Positions 27,427-35,954 of a DNA stretch of 64,000 bases are shown one piece after another. The translations under genes and the position numbers were made by a program. The DNA is taken from NCBI RefSeq assembly GCF_019511375.1, contig NZ_JAEUAO010000003.1:1-64000 (forward strand). Direction: 5' to 3'. The notes below the pieces were generated by a model. It made no database searches. It saw nothing but the letters and a program-made list of their open reading frames with translations, and was not told the DNA's origin. This stretch comes from Rhizobium herbae. GTDB lineage: Bacteria > Pseudomonadota > Alphaproteobacteria > Rhizobiales > Rhizobiaceae. Every line of letters begins with the position of its first letter. Position 1 is the first letter of the stretch.

Positions 27427-28038
27427 TTATCCGGCGGACGTCTGGGCCTCGCGAATGCCCGCTCTGACACGATTGACGATCGTCCACAGGAGGAGCAGGG
27501 CCACCGCCGCCCAAAACCACGGGGTCCATGCTGCAAACGTACCGCCGAGCGCGACGAAGACGCCGAGCGCGCCGAAGAGCACCGCTCGGTCGCTCTTGCC
27601 AAGCGGCCCGTCATATCGCCGGCTCGCGCCGACCGCCTGGCCCAAAACTCCGGCAAATTCCGTCAGTGTCGATAGGAAGATGACAGCCAGCGCTGGCAAC
27701 ATCCCGGCCTGATCGATGAGCGCAAACGGCAAATAAAGGGCGGCATCGGATATGATGTCGCTGATCTCGTTCAAATACGCGCCGAGAAGGCTCTTCTGTC
27801 CATGCTCGCGCGCGAGCATGCCGTCGATGGCATTGAGGCCCATGCGCAGGAGAAACCAAATCGGGACCAGCAGGAACCAACGCGGATGCGGGGCAAGGCT
27901 CAGGAAAAGGCCGAGTGCAACCGAGAGGGCGGCGGCCACCAGCGTGACCTGATTGGCGGTGACACCGCGTGCGGCAAGCAGGCGCACCAGCGGGCGAAGA
28001 ATAGTCTGGAAACCGGACTTCAATCGATAAACGGACAT
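27427..28038 (-). CDS. ynbA: YnbA-like CDP-alcohol phosphatidyltransferase family protein
   Basis: 203 residues after a GAGG site, with about five or six membrane segments. The family signature DxxDGxxAR-x8-GxxxDxxxD appears here as N69-A-I-D72-G73 ... A76-R77 ... G86-x3-N90-x3-D94. The first and third Asp, which bind metal in characterised enzymes, are Asn, while the second Asp and the last (catalytic base) are kept. It would join a CDP-activated diacylglycerol to an alcohol in the inner membrane if active. It is divergent from the hydrolase-methyltransferase gene, matching the gene content of the E. coli ynbABCD cluster, whose product is not known. Confidence 0.82.
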   Translation of the reverse strand: MSVYRLKSGFQTILRPLVRLLAARGVTANQVTLVAAALSVALGLFLSLAPHPRWFLLVPIWFLLRMGLNAIDGMLAREHGQKSLLGAYLNEISDIISDAALYLPFALIDQAGMLPALAVIFLSTLTEFAGVLGQAVGASRRYDGPLGKSDRAVLFGALGVFVALGGTFAAWTPWFWAAVALLLLWTIVNRVRAGIREAQTSAG

Positions 28039-28243
28039 ACTACCTCGGTGTATTTCCCTGGCATCCGAACGGTCTATCCCAGATTAGGTCGAACTGCAGA
28101 TCGTCCTACGTGTGAGGAAGGTCACAATTCGCATCGGGTCTCGCAAAGACTAAACTTTGCACCTAGACTTTTGCAATGAAAACAACTCACTATTCCCTCC
28201 AATGATTGCAAGTCATTCCGCCAACAGGAATTTGGAGAAGACC

Positions 28244-30022
28244 GTGCTGCAAACTGCAGATAGTGGGCGCCCGACCGCCAGATCAATGCATGAGTCCGAA
28301 TTCGCCTCGTATGACGGCACTCGGCTCTTCTATCGAACGTGGCCATCGACGAGCGCTGCACCGAAGGGTGCGATCATTCTTCTCCATCGCGGCCACGAGC
28401 ATAGCGGCCGTGTCGCCCATCTTGCCACCGAGCTCGGCCTCGACGAATTTTCCTTCTACGCCTGGGATGCGCGCGGCCACGGGCGCTCGCCCGGAGAGCG
28501 TGGCTATTCTCCCTCCTTTGCCGCCTCGGCGCGGGATCTCGATTGCTTCGTGCGCCATGTCAGCGAGACAAGCGGTACTGGCGTCGAAAACATTGCCGTC
28601 ATAGCGCAGAGCGTCGGCGCGGTCCTGGCCGCCACCTGGGTGCACGACTATGCGCCGCCGATCCGCGCGCTCTTGCTGGCCTCGCCGGCCTTCAGCGTCA
28701 AGCTCTACGTGCCATTTGCCAAACAAGGCATCGCGCTTTGGCAAAAGATAAAGGGAACGTTCTTCGTCAACTCCTACGTCAAGGCGAGGTTTCTGACCCA
28801 TGATCCCGAGCGTATCGCCTCGTTCGAATCCGACCCGCTGATCACCCGGCCGATTGCCTCCAACATCCTGTTGCAGCTTTATGAGGCGGCAGATCGCGTC
28901 GTCGGCGACGCCCGCGCCATCACCGTTCCGACCCAGTTGCTTATCTCCGGGAGCGACTGGGTGGTGCGGCACGCGCCGCAGCACCGATTCTACGAAAATC
29001 TCGGCAGTCGCATCAAGGAGCGACATGTGCTTGCCGGCTTCCACCACGACACGCTGGGGGAAAAGGACCGCGCAATTGCGCTCGCCGAGGCCCGCCGTTT
29101 TATCGAAGCGCGTTTCGCCGAGCCCCGGGCGCCTGTCGACCTTTGCAACGCCCATGTCCAGGGTTATACGAAGGACGAGGCCGACCGGCTGGCCAGCCCG
29201 CTGGACCTGACGTCGCCGCGTGGCATCTACTGGGCGCTCAGTCGCCTCGGCATCAAGATCGGCGCCCTGGTGTCAGAAGGCATCAAGACCGGGGTCAAGA
29301 CCGGCTTTGATTCCGGATCGACGCTCGACTACGTCTACGAGAACAAGCCGCGGGGGCTCGGTCCCGTCGGTCGCTTGATTGACAAGGTGTTCCTCGAGGC
29401 GATCGGCTGGCGCGGCATCCGCCAGCGCAAGCTGCACCTGCAGGAACTGATCGACCAGGCGCTGCAGCGCCTGAAGGCAGCCGGCCGTAGTACCCACATG
29501 CTCGACATTGCGGCCGGGCACGGTCGCTATGTCCTTGATGCCATCGAGACTGCGGCCATGCGTCCCGATAGTGCGCGGTTGCAGGACTATTCCTCCATCA
29601 ACGTCGATGCCGGCCGCAGGAGCATCGCCGAGCGTGGACTGGGTGATTTCGTGAGTTTCCGCCAGCAGGATGCCTTCGACGGCGAGGGGTTGGCTGCGAT
29701 CACGCCGGCCCCGGATCTTACGATCGTCTCCGGCCTTTATGAGCTGTTTTCCGACAATCAGATGATCGCCGCCTCTCTGGATGGGATCGCCCGCGCCATG
29801 CAGCCCGGTGGTCTGCTTATCTACACCAACCAGCCATGGCATCCCCAACTCGAGATGATCGCCCGCGCGCTGACCTCACACCGCGGCGGCGAGGCCTGGG
29901 TGATGCGGCGGCGGACGCAGGAGGAAATGGACCAGCTGGTCGCCGCAGCCGGTTTCCGCAAGATCGAACAGCGTATCGACCAATGGGGCATTTTCACCGT
30001 CTCGCTGGCGCAGAGAGCCTGA
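28244..30022 (+). CDS. ynbC: YnbC-like alpha/beta hydrolase-SAM methyltransferase fusion
   Basis: 592 residues. The GTG at 28244 is chosen for its TTTGGAGAAG ribosome site. Residues about 15-290 are a serine hydrolase of the lysophospholipase/monoglyceride-lipase type: nucleophile Ser123 (IAQSVGAV), Asp near LLISGSDWVV, His in FHHDTLGE. A linker of about 100 residues follows, then a class I methyltransferase with the SAM motif DIAAGHGR at 421-428. The same two-domain fusion is the E. coli YnbC protein. Together with a CDP-alcohol transferase, acyltransferase and cytidylyltransferase it probably edits or methylates a lipid. The exact substrate is unknown. Confidence 0.85.
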   Translation: MLQTADSGRPTARSMHESEFASYDGTRLFYRTWPSTSAAPKGAIILLHRGHEHSGRVAHLATELGLDEFSFYAWDARGHGRSPGERGYSPSFAASARDLDCFVRHVSETSGTGVENIAVIAQSVGAVLAATWVHDYAPPIRALLLASPAFSVKLYVPFAKQGIALWQKIKGTFFVNSYVKARFLTHDPERIASFESDPLITRPIASNILLQLYEAADRVVGDARAITVPTQLLISGSDWVVRHAPQHRFYENLGSRIKERHVLAGFHHDTLGEKDRAIALAEARRFIEARFAEPRAPVDLCNAHVQGYTKDEADRLASPLDLTSPRGIYWALSRLGIKIGALVSEGIKTGVKTGFDSGSTLDYVYENKPRGLGPVGRLIDKVFLEAIGWRGIRQRKLHLQELIDQALQRLKAAGRSTHMLDIAAGHGRYVLDAIETAAMRPDSARLQDYSSINVDAGRRSIAERGLGDFVSFRQQDAFDGEGLAAITPAPDLTIVSGLYELFSDNQMIAASLDGIARAMQPGGLLIYTNQPWHPQLEMIARALTSHRGGEAWVMRRRTQEEMDQLVAAAGFRKIEQRIDQWGIFTVSLAQRA

Positions 30023-30033
30023 GGGCGAAGCGA

Positions 30034-31350
30034 GTGGCTACTCTTACACCGGCAGCGCCGGTCCTGAAGCGGGCGGCGCTCTGGCTCGCCTTCCTGGCAC
30101 CGTTCTTCTATCTGAGCTATGGCGGCGCCAATTGGCTGGCATCGCAACGCGCCCACGTGCCGAATGTCGCCTTTGCATGGGAAAGCGCCATTCCCTTTCT
30201 CGGATGGACGATCATTCCGTACTGGTCGATCAATCTGTTCTACGCGCTTAGCCTGTTCGTCAATGCGACGCCGCGCGATGTCGATATGCTCGCAAGGCGT
30301 TATCTGACGATCCAGCTCGTTGCCGTCGCCTGCTTCATCGCGTTTCCGCTTGAAGCGATCTTCGTGCGGCCGGAAACGAGCGGCCTGCCCGGTTTCATGT
30401 TCGCCGTTCTCGGCGGCTTCGACAAGCCGTTCAATCAGGCTCCGTCGCTGCATATCGCCCTTCTGGTGGTCATCTGGGACCATCTGCGCGGCCGGCTGCC
30501 GCGGCAGGCGCGGCTGTTCTGGCACGTCTGGTGCTTCCTGATCGGCGCCTCCGTGCTGACCACGTGGCAACATCATGTCATCGACATCCCGACCGGCATG
30601 CTGCTCGGCCTGTTCGCGGCCTGGCTTTGGCCGCGCGATGCCCGTTCGCCCATGGCGAATTTCGCGGCGACCGGCGACCCAAAATCACGCCGTCTCGGCA
30701 TCTATTATCTGTGCGGTGCCATCGCCTGTCTTGGCCTTGCGGCGCTCTGCACGCCTCTCTCGGCTGCGGCACTCCTTTTTCTGTGGCCGGCCGTTTCCCT
30801 GGCAATCGTTGCTGTCGGCTATCTTGGCGCCGGCCCGCGGATATTCCAGAAGCGCGCCAGCGGCCGCGCCACGCTTGCCGGCCGCTGGCTGCTGGCGCCC
30901 TACCGCTTCGGCGCACTCATCAACAGCTGGCTTTGGACCCGGCGGATGCCGGCATCGGTGGTGATCGCCGACGGCGTCCATCTCGGCCGTTTTCCGCATC
31001 GCCGCGAGGCCGACCGTTTTGCCGCCGTGATCGACATGACCGGCGAACTCCAGCGCCCGCGCGGCACGGTCGCGCGCTGGTACAGCTTCCCGACGCTTGA
31101 TCTTACGGCCCCCGACAAGGCCCAGACCCGGGCAGCGGCGAACCTCGTCGAGGCTCTGCGCCCGCAGGGACCGGTCCTCGTCTGCTGTGCGCTGGGCTTC
31201 CAGCGCAGCGCCTGCGTCGTCGCACGCTGGCTGCTCGTCAGCCGACGCTGCGACAATCCAGCCGAGGCATTGCGGCTGATCGAGCGGGCGGGGCGCCGTG
31301 TTCATCTGCCCGTGGAAACCATTCATGCCGTGACGGAGGGCCAGCAATGA
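30034..31350 (+). CDS. ynbD: YnbD-like membrane phosphatase: PAP2 domain fused to dual-specificity phosphatase
   Basis: 438 residues from a GTG 11 bases after the preceding stop. The N-terminal half has six or so membrane helices and PAP2 motifs (APSLHIALL; the HHVIDIPTG block with catalytic His and Asp). The C-terminal 150 residues form a cysteine phosphatase with the CX5R loop in VCCALGFQRSACVV. This fusion is the hallmark of E. coli YnbD. PAP2 enzymes dephosphorylate lipid phosphates at the membrane, so it may remove a phosphate from a phosphatidyl-alcohol phosphate intermediate. It overlaps the next gene by 4 bases. Confidence 0.87.
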   Translation: MATLTPAAPVLKRAALWLAFLAPFFYLSYGGANWLASQRAHVPNVAFAWESAIPFLGWTIIPYWSINLFYALSLFVNATPRDVDMLARRYLTIQLVAVACFIAFPLEAIFVRPETSGLPGFMFAVLGGFDKPFNQAPSLHIALLVVIWDHLRGRLPRQARLFWHVWCFLIGASVLTTWQHHVIDIPTGMLLGLFAAWLWPRDARSPMANFAATGDPKSRRLGIYYLCGAIACLGLAALCTPLSAAALLFLWPAVSLAIVAVGYLGAGPRIFQKRASGRATLAGRWLLAPYRFGALINSWLWTRRMPASVVIADGVHLGRFPHRREADRFAAVIDMTGELQRPRGTVARWYSFPTLDLTAPDKAQTRAAANLVEALRPQGPVLVCCALGFQRSACVVARWLLVSRRCDNPAEALRLIERAGRRVHLPVETIHAVTEGQQ

Positions 31351-31787
31351 CGCAGTGGAAGACGACAACCTCTGCGGCTGCACGCAATCTCGGCCGCAAT
31401 GCGATCTTTTGCGGGCTGACAGCCCTACTGCCACTGATCCTCGGCCCGGTCACGGCAGGACATCGAGGCTTTGCTTCACCGCTCGGCTGGCTCCTCCTGC
31501 TCGCCTTCGGGCTCGTCGCCGTCGCGATGACCATCCACCTGCTCTTCGACGCCCTCTTGTTTCGCCTTGCGTCAAGCCACGAGACCGAAGCGGCGGGCCT
31601 TGCCGCCATCGACGACGTCTTGTTTCGCATGCGGCTTCGCACGCCGGACGCGGCCCCGCCGGGACTCGATCGACGGATTGCCGGATCGCGCCGCATCGTC
31701 TGGCGGCAGCGTTTCGTGCTGGCCGTCTGTCTCGTGCTTTTCGTCATCCTTCTCCTCGATGCAGCCGGCGGGCAGCCGTTATGCTGA
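31347..31787 (+). CDS. Hypothetical small membrane protein in the ynb-like operon
   Basis: 146 residues. Two hydrophobic segments near the N-terminus (NAIFCGLTALLPLILGPV; GWLLLLAFGLVAVAMTIHLL) and one at the C-terminus (FVLAVCLVLFVILLLD) predict three membrane helices with an Arg-rich loop between. It overlaps both neighbours (ATGA at 31347; 7 bases with the acyltransferase), so it is an integral part of the operon. The family is not recognised; E. coli ynbABCD has no counterpart. Confidence 0.75.
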   Translation: MTQWKTTTSAAARNLGRNAIFCGLTALLPLILGPVTAGHRGFASPLGWLLLLAFGLVAVAMTIHLLFDALLFRLASSHETEAAGLAAIDDVLFRMRLRTPDAAPPGLDRRIAGSRRIVWRQRFVLAVCLVLFVILLLDAAGGQPLC

Positions 31788-32437
31788 ACGTCGACTACAA
31801 GCCGTTGATGCAATCGCTGGCCGGCGCGTGCCTGGCGGGTCTTGCCCGCGCCATCACGGGCGTTATCCCGATCTGGCTGGGCACGAAACCCTCGCGAAAC
31901 CAGAGGATCTATTTCGCCAACCATGCCAGCCACGGCGACTTCATCCTGCTTGCTTCGTGCCTCCAACCCGAGGAACGTGCACGCACGCGCGCCGTGGCCG
32001 GCGCCGACTATTGGCGCAGCAACCGGATTCGCCGCTTCATGGCGGAGGACCTGCTGCGCACCGTGCTTGTCGAGCGAAATGGGGTTGAGCGGACACAGGA
32101 CCCGCTGGACGTCATGCTGAAGGCGCTGGATGACGGCCAATCGCTGATCTTCTTTCCCGAAGGCACGCGCAACATGAGCGAGGAACCGCTGCTGCGCTTT
32201 CGCTCCGGTCTTTACAATCTCGCCATTGCCCGACCCGGCGTCGAACTCGTGCCCTGTTGGATCGAGAACATGTCGCGGGTTCTGCCAAAAGGAATGTTCC
32301 TACCGGTGCCGCTGCTTTGCCGGGTGATTTTTGGCGCGCCGATCGCCGTTGAGCCAGGCGAAGATCGCACGCTTTTCCTTCACCGCGCCCGCCAGGCGCT
32401 CCTCGATCTCAAGCCTACAAATGGAGCAGGGCGCTGA
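31781..32437 (+). CDS. PlsC-like lysophospholipid acyltransferase
   Basis: 218 residues from the ATG at 31781, which lies in the end of the previous gene. The catalytic HX4D motif is NHASHGD near residue 45 and the substrate motif FFPEGTRN near residue 125. Family members acylate lysophosphatidate or lysophospholipids using acyl-ACP or acyl-CoA at the inner membrane. In this operon it may make the phosphatidate used by the CdsA-like enzyme encoded next, with which it overlaps by one base. Confidence 0.9.
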   Translation: MLNVDYKPLMQSLAGACLAGLARAITGVIPIWLGTKPSRNQRIYFANHASHGDFILLASCLQPEERARTRAVAGADYWRSNRIRRFMAEDLLRTVLVERNGVERTQDPLDVMLKALDDGQSLIFFPEGTRNMSEEPLLRFRSGLYNLAIARPGVELVPCWIENMSRVLPKGMFLPVPLLCRVIFGAPIAVEPGEDRTLFLHRARQALLDLKPTNGAGR

Positions 32438-33366
32438 TGGCTGACATCTACAGGCTGTTTATCGGATTGATCGCCGTCCTCTGCGCCGCCAGCCTGGTCG
32501 CCGGCATCCTCACCTGGCGCAGCAGCAAGCCGGCCTCCTCGACACTTGTGAACCTCAATGCTCGTATCCGTGCCTGGTGGGTCATGGTCGCCGCCATCTC
32601 GCTCGCTTTCGTCTTTGGCAGAAGCGGCGTCATCATCCTCTTCATGCTGGTTTCCTTTGCCGCACTGCGCGAATATGTGACGCTCACCCACACGCGACGC
32701 AGCGATCACTGGGTGCTGATCGGCATGTTCCTCATCGTCATCCCGCTGCAATATTATCTGGTCTGGACGAACTGGTACGGCCTCTATTCGATCTTCATCC
32801 CGGTCTATTGTTTCCTCGCCATGCCTGCACTGGCGGCACTCTGGGGCGACACATCGCGGTTCCTCGAACGGATTTCCGAGCAGCAATGGGGCCTGATGCT
32901 ATCGGTCTATTGTATCAGCCATGTCCCGGCCCTGGTCACGCTCGATATTCCTGGCAATGAGGGCCGCGGACTGCTTCTGATCGCGTTCCTGATCGCAACG
33001 GTGCAGGGTAGCGACGTGTTGCAGTATATCTTCGGCAAGCTGTTCGGCCGAAACCGCATTTCGCCCAACGTCTCGCCCTCCAAGACATGGGAAGGCTTGA
33101 TCGGCGGCATCGGCAGCGCGTCGCTGCTCGGTGCCTCGCTCTTTTGGCTGACGCCGTTTTCATCGATCGAGGCCGGTGTGCTGGCCGGGATCGCGTGCAT
33201 CATGGGCTTTCTTGGCGGTCTCGTCGCGTCCGCCATCAAGCGCGATCGCGGCGTCAAGGACTGGGGACACATGATCGAAGGCCATGGTGGCATGCTGGAC
33301 CGCACCGATAGCCTCATCTTCGCCGCCCCCGTCTTCTTCCACATCGTGCGATACGCCTGGACCTGA
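32437..33366 (+). CDS. ynbB: CdsA/YnbB-like phosphatidate cytidylyltransferase
   Basis: 309 residues, about eight membrane helices. The CDP-diglyceride synthase signature is clear near the C-terminus (SAIKRDRGVKDWGHMIEGHG, then GMLDRTDS). It converts phosphatidate and CTP to CDP-diacylglycerol, the substrate of CDP-alcohol transferases such as the one at 27427-28038. In E. coli the corresponding protein of the cluster is YnbB. It is probably a dedicated second enzyme rather than the housekeeping CdsA. It is the last gene of the operon. Confidence 0.9.
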   Translation: MADIYRLFIGLIAVLCAASLVAGILTWRSSKPASSTLVNLNARIRAWWVMVAAISLAFVFGRSGVIILFMLVSFAALREYVTLTHTRRSDHWVLIGMFLIVIPLQYYLVWTNWYGLYSIFIPVYCFLAMPALAALWGDTSRFLERISEQQWGLMLSVYCISHVPALVTLDIPGNEGRGLLLIAFLIATVQGSDVLQYIFGKLFGRNRISPNVSPSKTWEGLIGGIGSASLLGASLFWLTPFSSIEAGVLAGIACIMGFLGGLVASAIKRDRGVKDWGHMIEGHGGMLDRTDSLIFAAPVFFHIVRYAWT

Positions 33367-33510
33367 GCACCCGGAGGAGCGAGAGGGGCAGCGCATCCAC
33401 GATGGCCGCGCCTGAGAGGGGCACGCTGGCGTCAACAGTCGAAGCGAGGCCGCGACGGTCGCGACCATGTCTTGGAACGGGCGCAAAGAGCCTTCGACAA
33501 TTGAATTCGA

Positions 33511-33711
33511 CTACCCCGAAGCGCGATGATCGTCCGTCGGAGCCGGCAGGCGGTAGCCCCAATGCGTTGCGGCGTACCGCAGGGCCGCCCGCGTGGCGCT
33601 TTCGCGGTCCTCGAAAAGTTCGGCGAGGACGTGGCTCCGGTCGTCGCATTCCACAAGCGCGGTCTTGCTGCGGTAGTCGTAGTGGACGTGAAGTGGCTGG
33701 AATTCATTCAT
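33511..33711 (-). CDS. Small hypothetical protein, probable general-stress target
   Basis: 66 residues starting MNEFQPLHVHYDYRSKTAL. It is soluble and slightly basic, with one cysteine and no recognised domain. A perfect EcfG-type promoter (GGAAC-N16-CGTT, 33769-33745) lies 34 bases upstream of the start, which strongly supports it being a real gene. Small proteins of unknown function are common in rhizobial general stress regulons. Confidence 0.65.
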   Translation of the reverse strand: MNEFQPLHVHYDYRSKTALVECDDRSHVLAELFEDRESATRAALRYAATHWGYRLPAPTDDHRASG

Positions 33712-33744
33712 TGGAATACCCCCCCGCAATTGCATGCGTGGGGA

Positions 33745-33769
33745 AACGCGCAGGAGGTTGGCGCGTTCC
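33745..33769 (-). promoter_or_regulatory. EcfG/RpoE2-type promoter for the 66-residue protein
   Basis: On the minus strand GGAAC is followed after exactly 16 bases by CGTT, the consensus of the alphaproteobacterial general-stress sigma factor. Confidence 0.75.
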
Positions 33770-33788
33770 GTCCTCCTCGAAAAAAACA

Positions 33789-35312
33789 TCACGGATTCGC
33801 CAAAATCGATCGTCTGCGGGAGTGGGGCAGACGAAGGGCTGCCGCCTCCCGGGTCCTTTGTGTCGTGCGCGCCGGCTGGTGTCGCAGTAGCCGGTCGTAG
33901 AGCTCGGCATATTGTTGCGCGCTGCGTTGCCAGGAGCAGTCCGCCTTCATTGCCTGGCGCCGCAGTTGGTCGAAGGCACGATGGTTGCGAAACAGCGCGA
34001 AGGCGCGCCGCAAGGCCTGCCGCAGGCCATCGGAGTCGATCGGCGTAAACTGAATTCCCGTTGCTGCCCGAGCATGCAAGGCGGCGTCGTTTGCATCGAT
34101 CACGGTTTCCGAAAGCCCGCCGGTCCGGGACACGATGGGTACGCAACCGTAGCGAAGGGCGTAGAGCTGCGTCAGCCCACAGGGCTCGAACCGCGACGGC
34201 ACAAGCATTGCGTCTGCACCACCGTGAAGCAGGTGTGCTACGCGTTCCTCATAACCGATTTTCACGCCGATATGCTGCGGATAACGTCTGGCCGCATCCC
34301 GAAACTGATCTTCGATCACGGCGTCGCCCTGGCCGTGGACGATGAGCAGTCCGCCCCGCCTGGCGATCTCGTCGACGACGTCGGCAAGAATGTCCATTCC
34401 CTTTTGCCACGTCAGCCTGTTCACGCTGGCAAAAACCGGTCGGCGGGTGAAGGGCAGCCCGAACGACTTGAGAAGCTTTGCGCGGTTCTGCGCGCGATAT
34501 TGAAATGTTGCGAATGAGTAGCAATGGTCGAGATAGGGATCGCGAGACGGGTCCCATACGTCCATGTCAATGCCATTGACGATCCCGACGACGTCATCGT
34601 GGCGCGCGTTCAGAACGCCCTCCAGACCCATCCCGCCGGCCGGCGACATTATCTCGCGTGCGTAGGTCGGGCTCACCACGGTTATCAAATGCGCGGTCAT
34701 CAATCCGGCCTTGAGATAACCCAGGTCGCCATAATATTCCAGGCAGTCAACCGAAAACGCTTCTTCGGGAAGGCTGAGTTCCGCAAAGTGGCGGGCGGGG
34801 AACTGCCCCTGAAAGGCCAGATTGTGGATGGTCATGACGCGCGGCACGTGCGCGGCGTTGCTGTATTTCAGATAGACCAAGCTGAGCGCCGAATGCCAGT
34901 CGTGCGCGTGGACAATATCAGGCTTCCAATGGACGACCGCGCCTAGGGCGATATCACAGGCAACCCGCGAGAAGGCGGCGAAACGCTTCCAGTTGTCGTC
35001 GTAATTTCGGCACTCTTGATCCATGTATGGATTTCCTCGCCGAGCGAAAAAATCCGGAGCATCGAGAACGAGCAGCTCCAGGCCGCAAGCCGTTCCCGAC
35101 AAGAGGGTAGCCGCTGCACCGAAAAGGTCATCGTATGATCTGACCACCGTCCGATCCGCCAGTGCATCCAGCACCTCCGGGTATCCTGGCACGAGAGTGC
35201 GGACTCGAATATTGAAAGCCATCAAGGCTTTTGGCAGGGATGCGGCGACATCGGCAAGCCCGCCGGTCTTTACCAAGGGAAAGAGCTCAGCCGAGACGGC
35301 GAGAATCTCCAT
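33789..35312 (-). CDS. glgA: Glycogen synthase (ADP-glucose type, GT5)
   Basis: 507 residues from the ATG at 35310-35312, after an AAGGAAC site. GT-B fold: the N-terminal KTGGLADV motif binds ADP-glucose, HAHDWHSAL and IHNLAFQG follow, and the C-terminal domain has VNRLTWQKGMD and the EPCGLTQLYALRYG motif with the catalytic Glu. It extends alpha-1,4-glucan chains from ADP-glucose. No glgC or glgB is in the window, so this is likely a second copy. The C-terminal 30 residues are an Arg-rich extension. It is divergent from glgX with a stress-type promoter. Confidence 0.95.
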   Translation of the reverse strand: MEILAVSAELFPLVKTGGLADVAASLPKALMAFNIRVRTLVPGYPEVLDALADRTVVRSYDDLFGAAATLLSGTACGLELLVLDAPDFFARRGNPYMDQECRNYDDNWKRFAAFSRVACDIALGAVVHWKPDIVHAHDWHSALSLVYLKYSNAAHVPRVMTIHNLAFQGQFPARHFAELSLPEEAFSVDCLEYYGDLGYLKAGLMTAHLITVVSPTYAREIMSPAGGMGLEGVLNARHDDVVGIVNGIDMDVWDPSRDPYLDHCYSFATFQYRAQNRAKLLKSFGLPFTRRPVFASVNRLTWQKGMDILADVVDEIARRGGLLIVHGQGDAVIEDQFRDAARRYPQHIGVKIGYEERVAHLLHGGADAMLVPSRFEPCGLTQLYALRYGCVPIVSRTGGLSETVIDANDAALHARAATGIQFTPIDSDGLRQALRRAFALFRNHRAFDQLRRQAMKADCSWQRSAQQYAELYDRLLRHQPARTTQRTREAAALRLPHSRRRSILANP

Positions 35313-35364
35313 GAGGATGTTCCTTTTCGACCCGAGGCATCTCGAATTGCTCGCGGTCCCCTTC

Positions 35365-35390
35365 AACCCGCTCGTGCCGCTTCGTGTTCC
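35365..35390 (-). promoter_or_regulatory. EcfG/RpoE2-type promoter for glgA
   Basis: Minus-strand GGAAC (35390-35386), 17 bases, then GGTT (35368-35365); the glgA start lies about 53 bases downstream. Confidence 0.6.
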
Positions 35391-35540
35391 GTAAGCGGTT
35401 GTCAATTTCCGGCCATGCAAATGGGACGGCGGCGAGCCTCCGCTCAGTCGTTCGCGCGCCAGGAAGCACGGTATTCACATAGCTCGGCGGACGAATTGAT
35501 GAGGACCGCGTCTCAAGTTTCCCAAAGCTTGCGTTTGCTT

Positions 35541-35566
35541 GGAACAAATAGCGATGGGTTGGGGTT
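35541..35566 (+). promoter_or_regulatory. EcfG/RpoE2-type promoter toward glgX
   Basis: GGAAC at 35541-35545, 17 bases, then GGTT at 35563-35566. It would transcribe the possible small ORF at 35640 and then glgX. Confidence 0.6.
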
Positions 35567-35639
35567 GCAGGTCGATGAGAACACCAAGCGGAGGCAGCTG
35601 TTCGGCAACAACTGACCGCATCTGACACGGAGAATGCTG

Positions 35640-35834
35640 ATGATGAAACGCCCAATGAAGCGCCTCTCCGATTGGAAGAGGTCAACGTCTTGGCGTCGGC
35701 AACGCAAGAACCGCCCGGAACCACAAGTCATGGTGCCGCAAGTGGTCGACCTTACCTTGCCGAAGACGACCCACCAGGAAATAGCAGTACCCGCTTCCAT
35801 CAACGGCAGGAGCTTGGCCGATGGACGTCCATGA
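35640..35834 (+). CDS. Possible small basic protein upstream of glgX
   Basis: 64 residues (MMKRPMKRLSDWKRSTSW at the start), very rich in Arg and Lys in its first half. A CGGAG site lies 8 bases before the tandem ATG and a stress-type promoter 74 bases upstream. No family is recognised and composition gives only weak support. It could instead be part of a long glgX leader. Confidence 0.35.
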   Translation: MMKRPMKRLSDWKRSTSWRRQRKNRPEPQVMVPQVVDLTLPKTTHQEIAVPASINGRSLADGRP

Positions 35835-35954
35835 AGGTGGGGCGGCACTGCGTTCGGCGATGTCGCCGCCCGATCTGGCCCGGGAGTACTTCTTGCGGCC
35901 CGTGCCTGAGGTGAGGTGCCGCGTCAAGTCCTGGACGGGCGGCGGAATGGATTC

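Larger units (their letters stand above)
35313..35639. other. Divergent control region between glgA and the glgX side
   Basis: About 330 bases with no gene. It holds two back-to-back EcfG-type promoters, one for glgA (35365-35390) and one pointing right (35541-35566). Confidence 0.5.
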
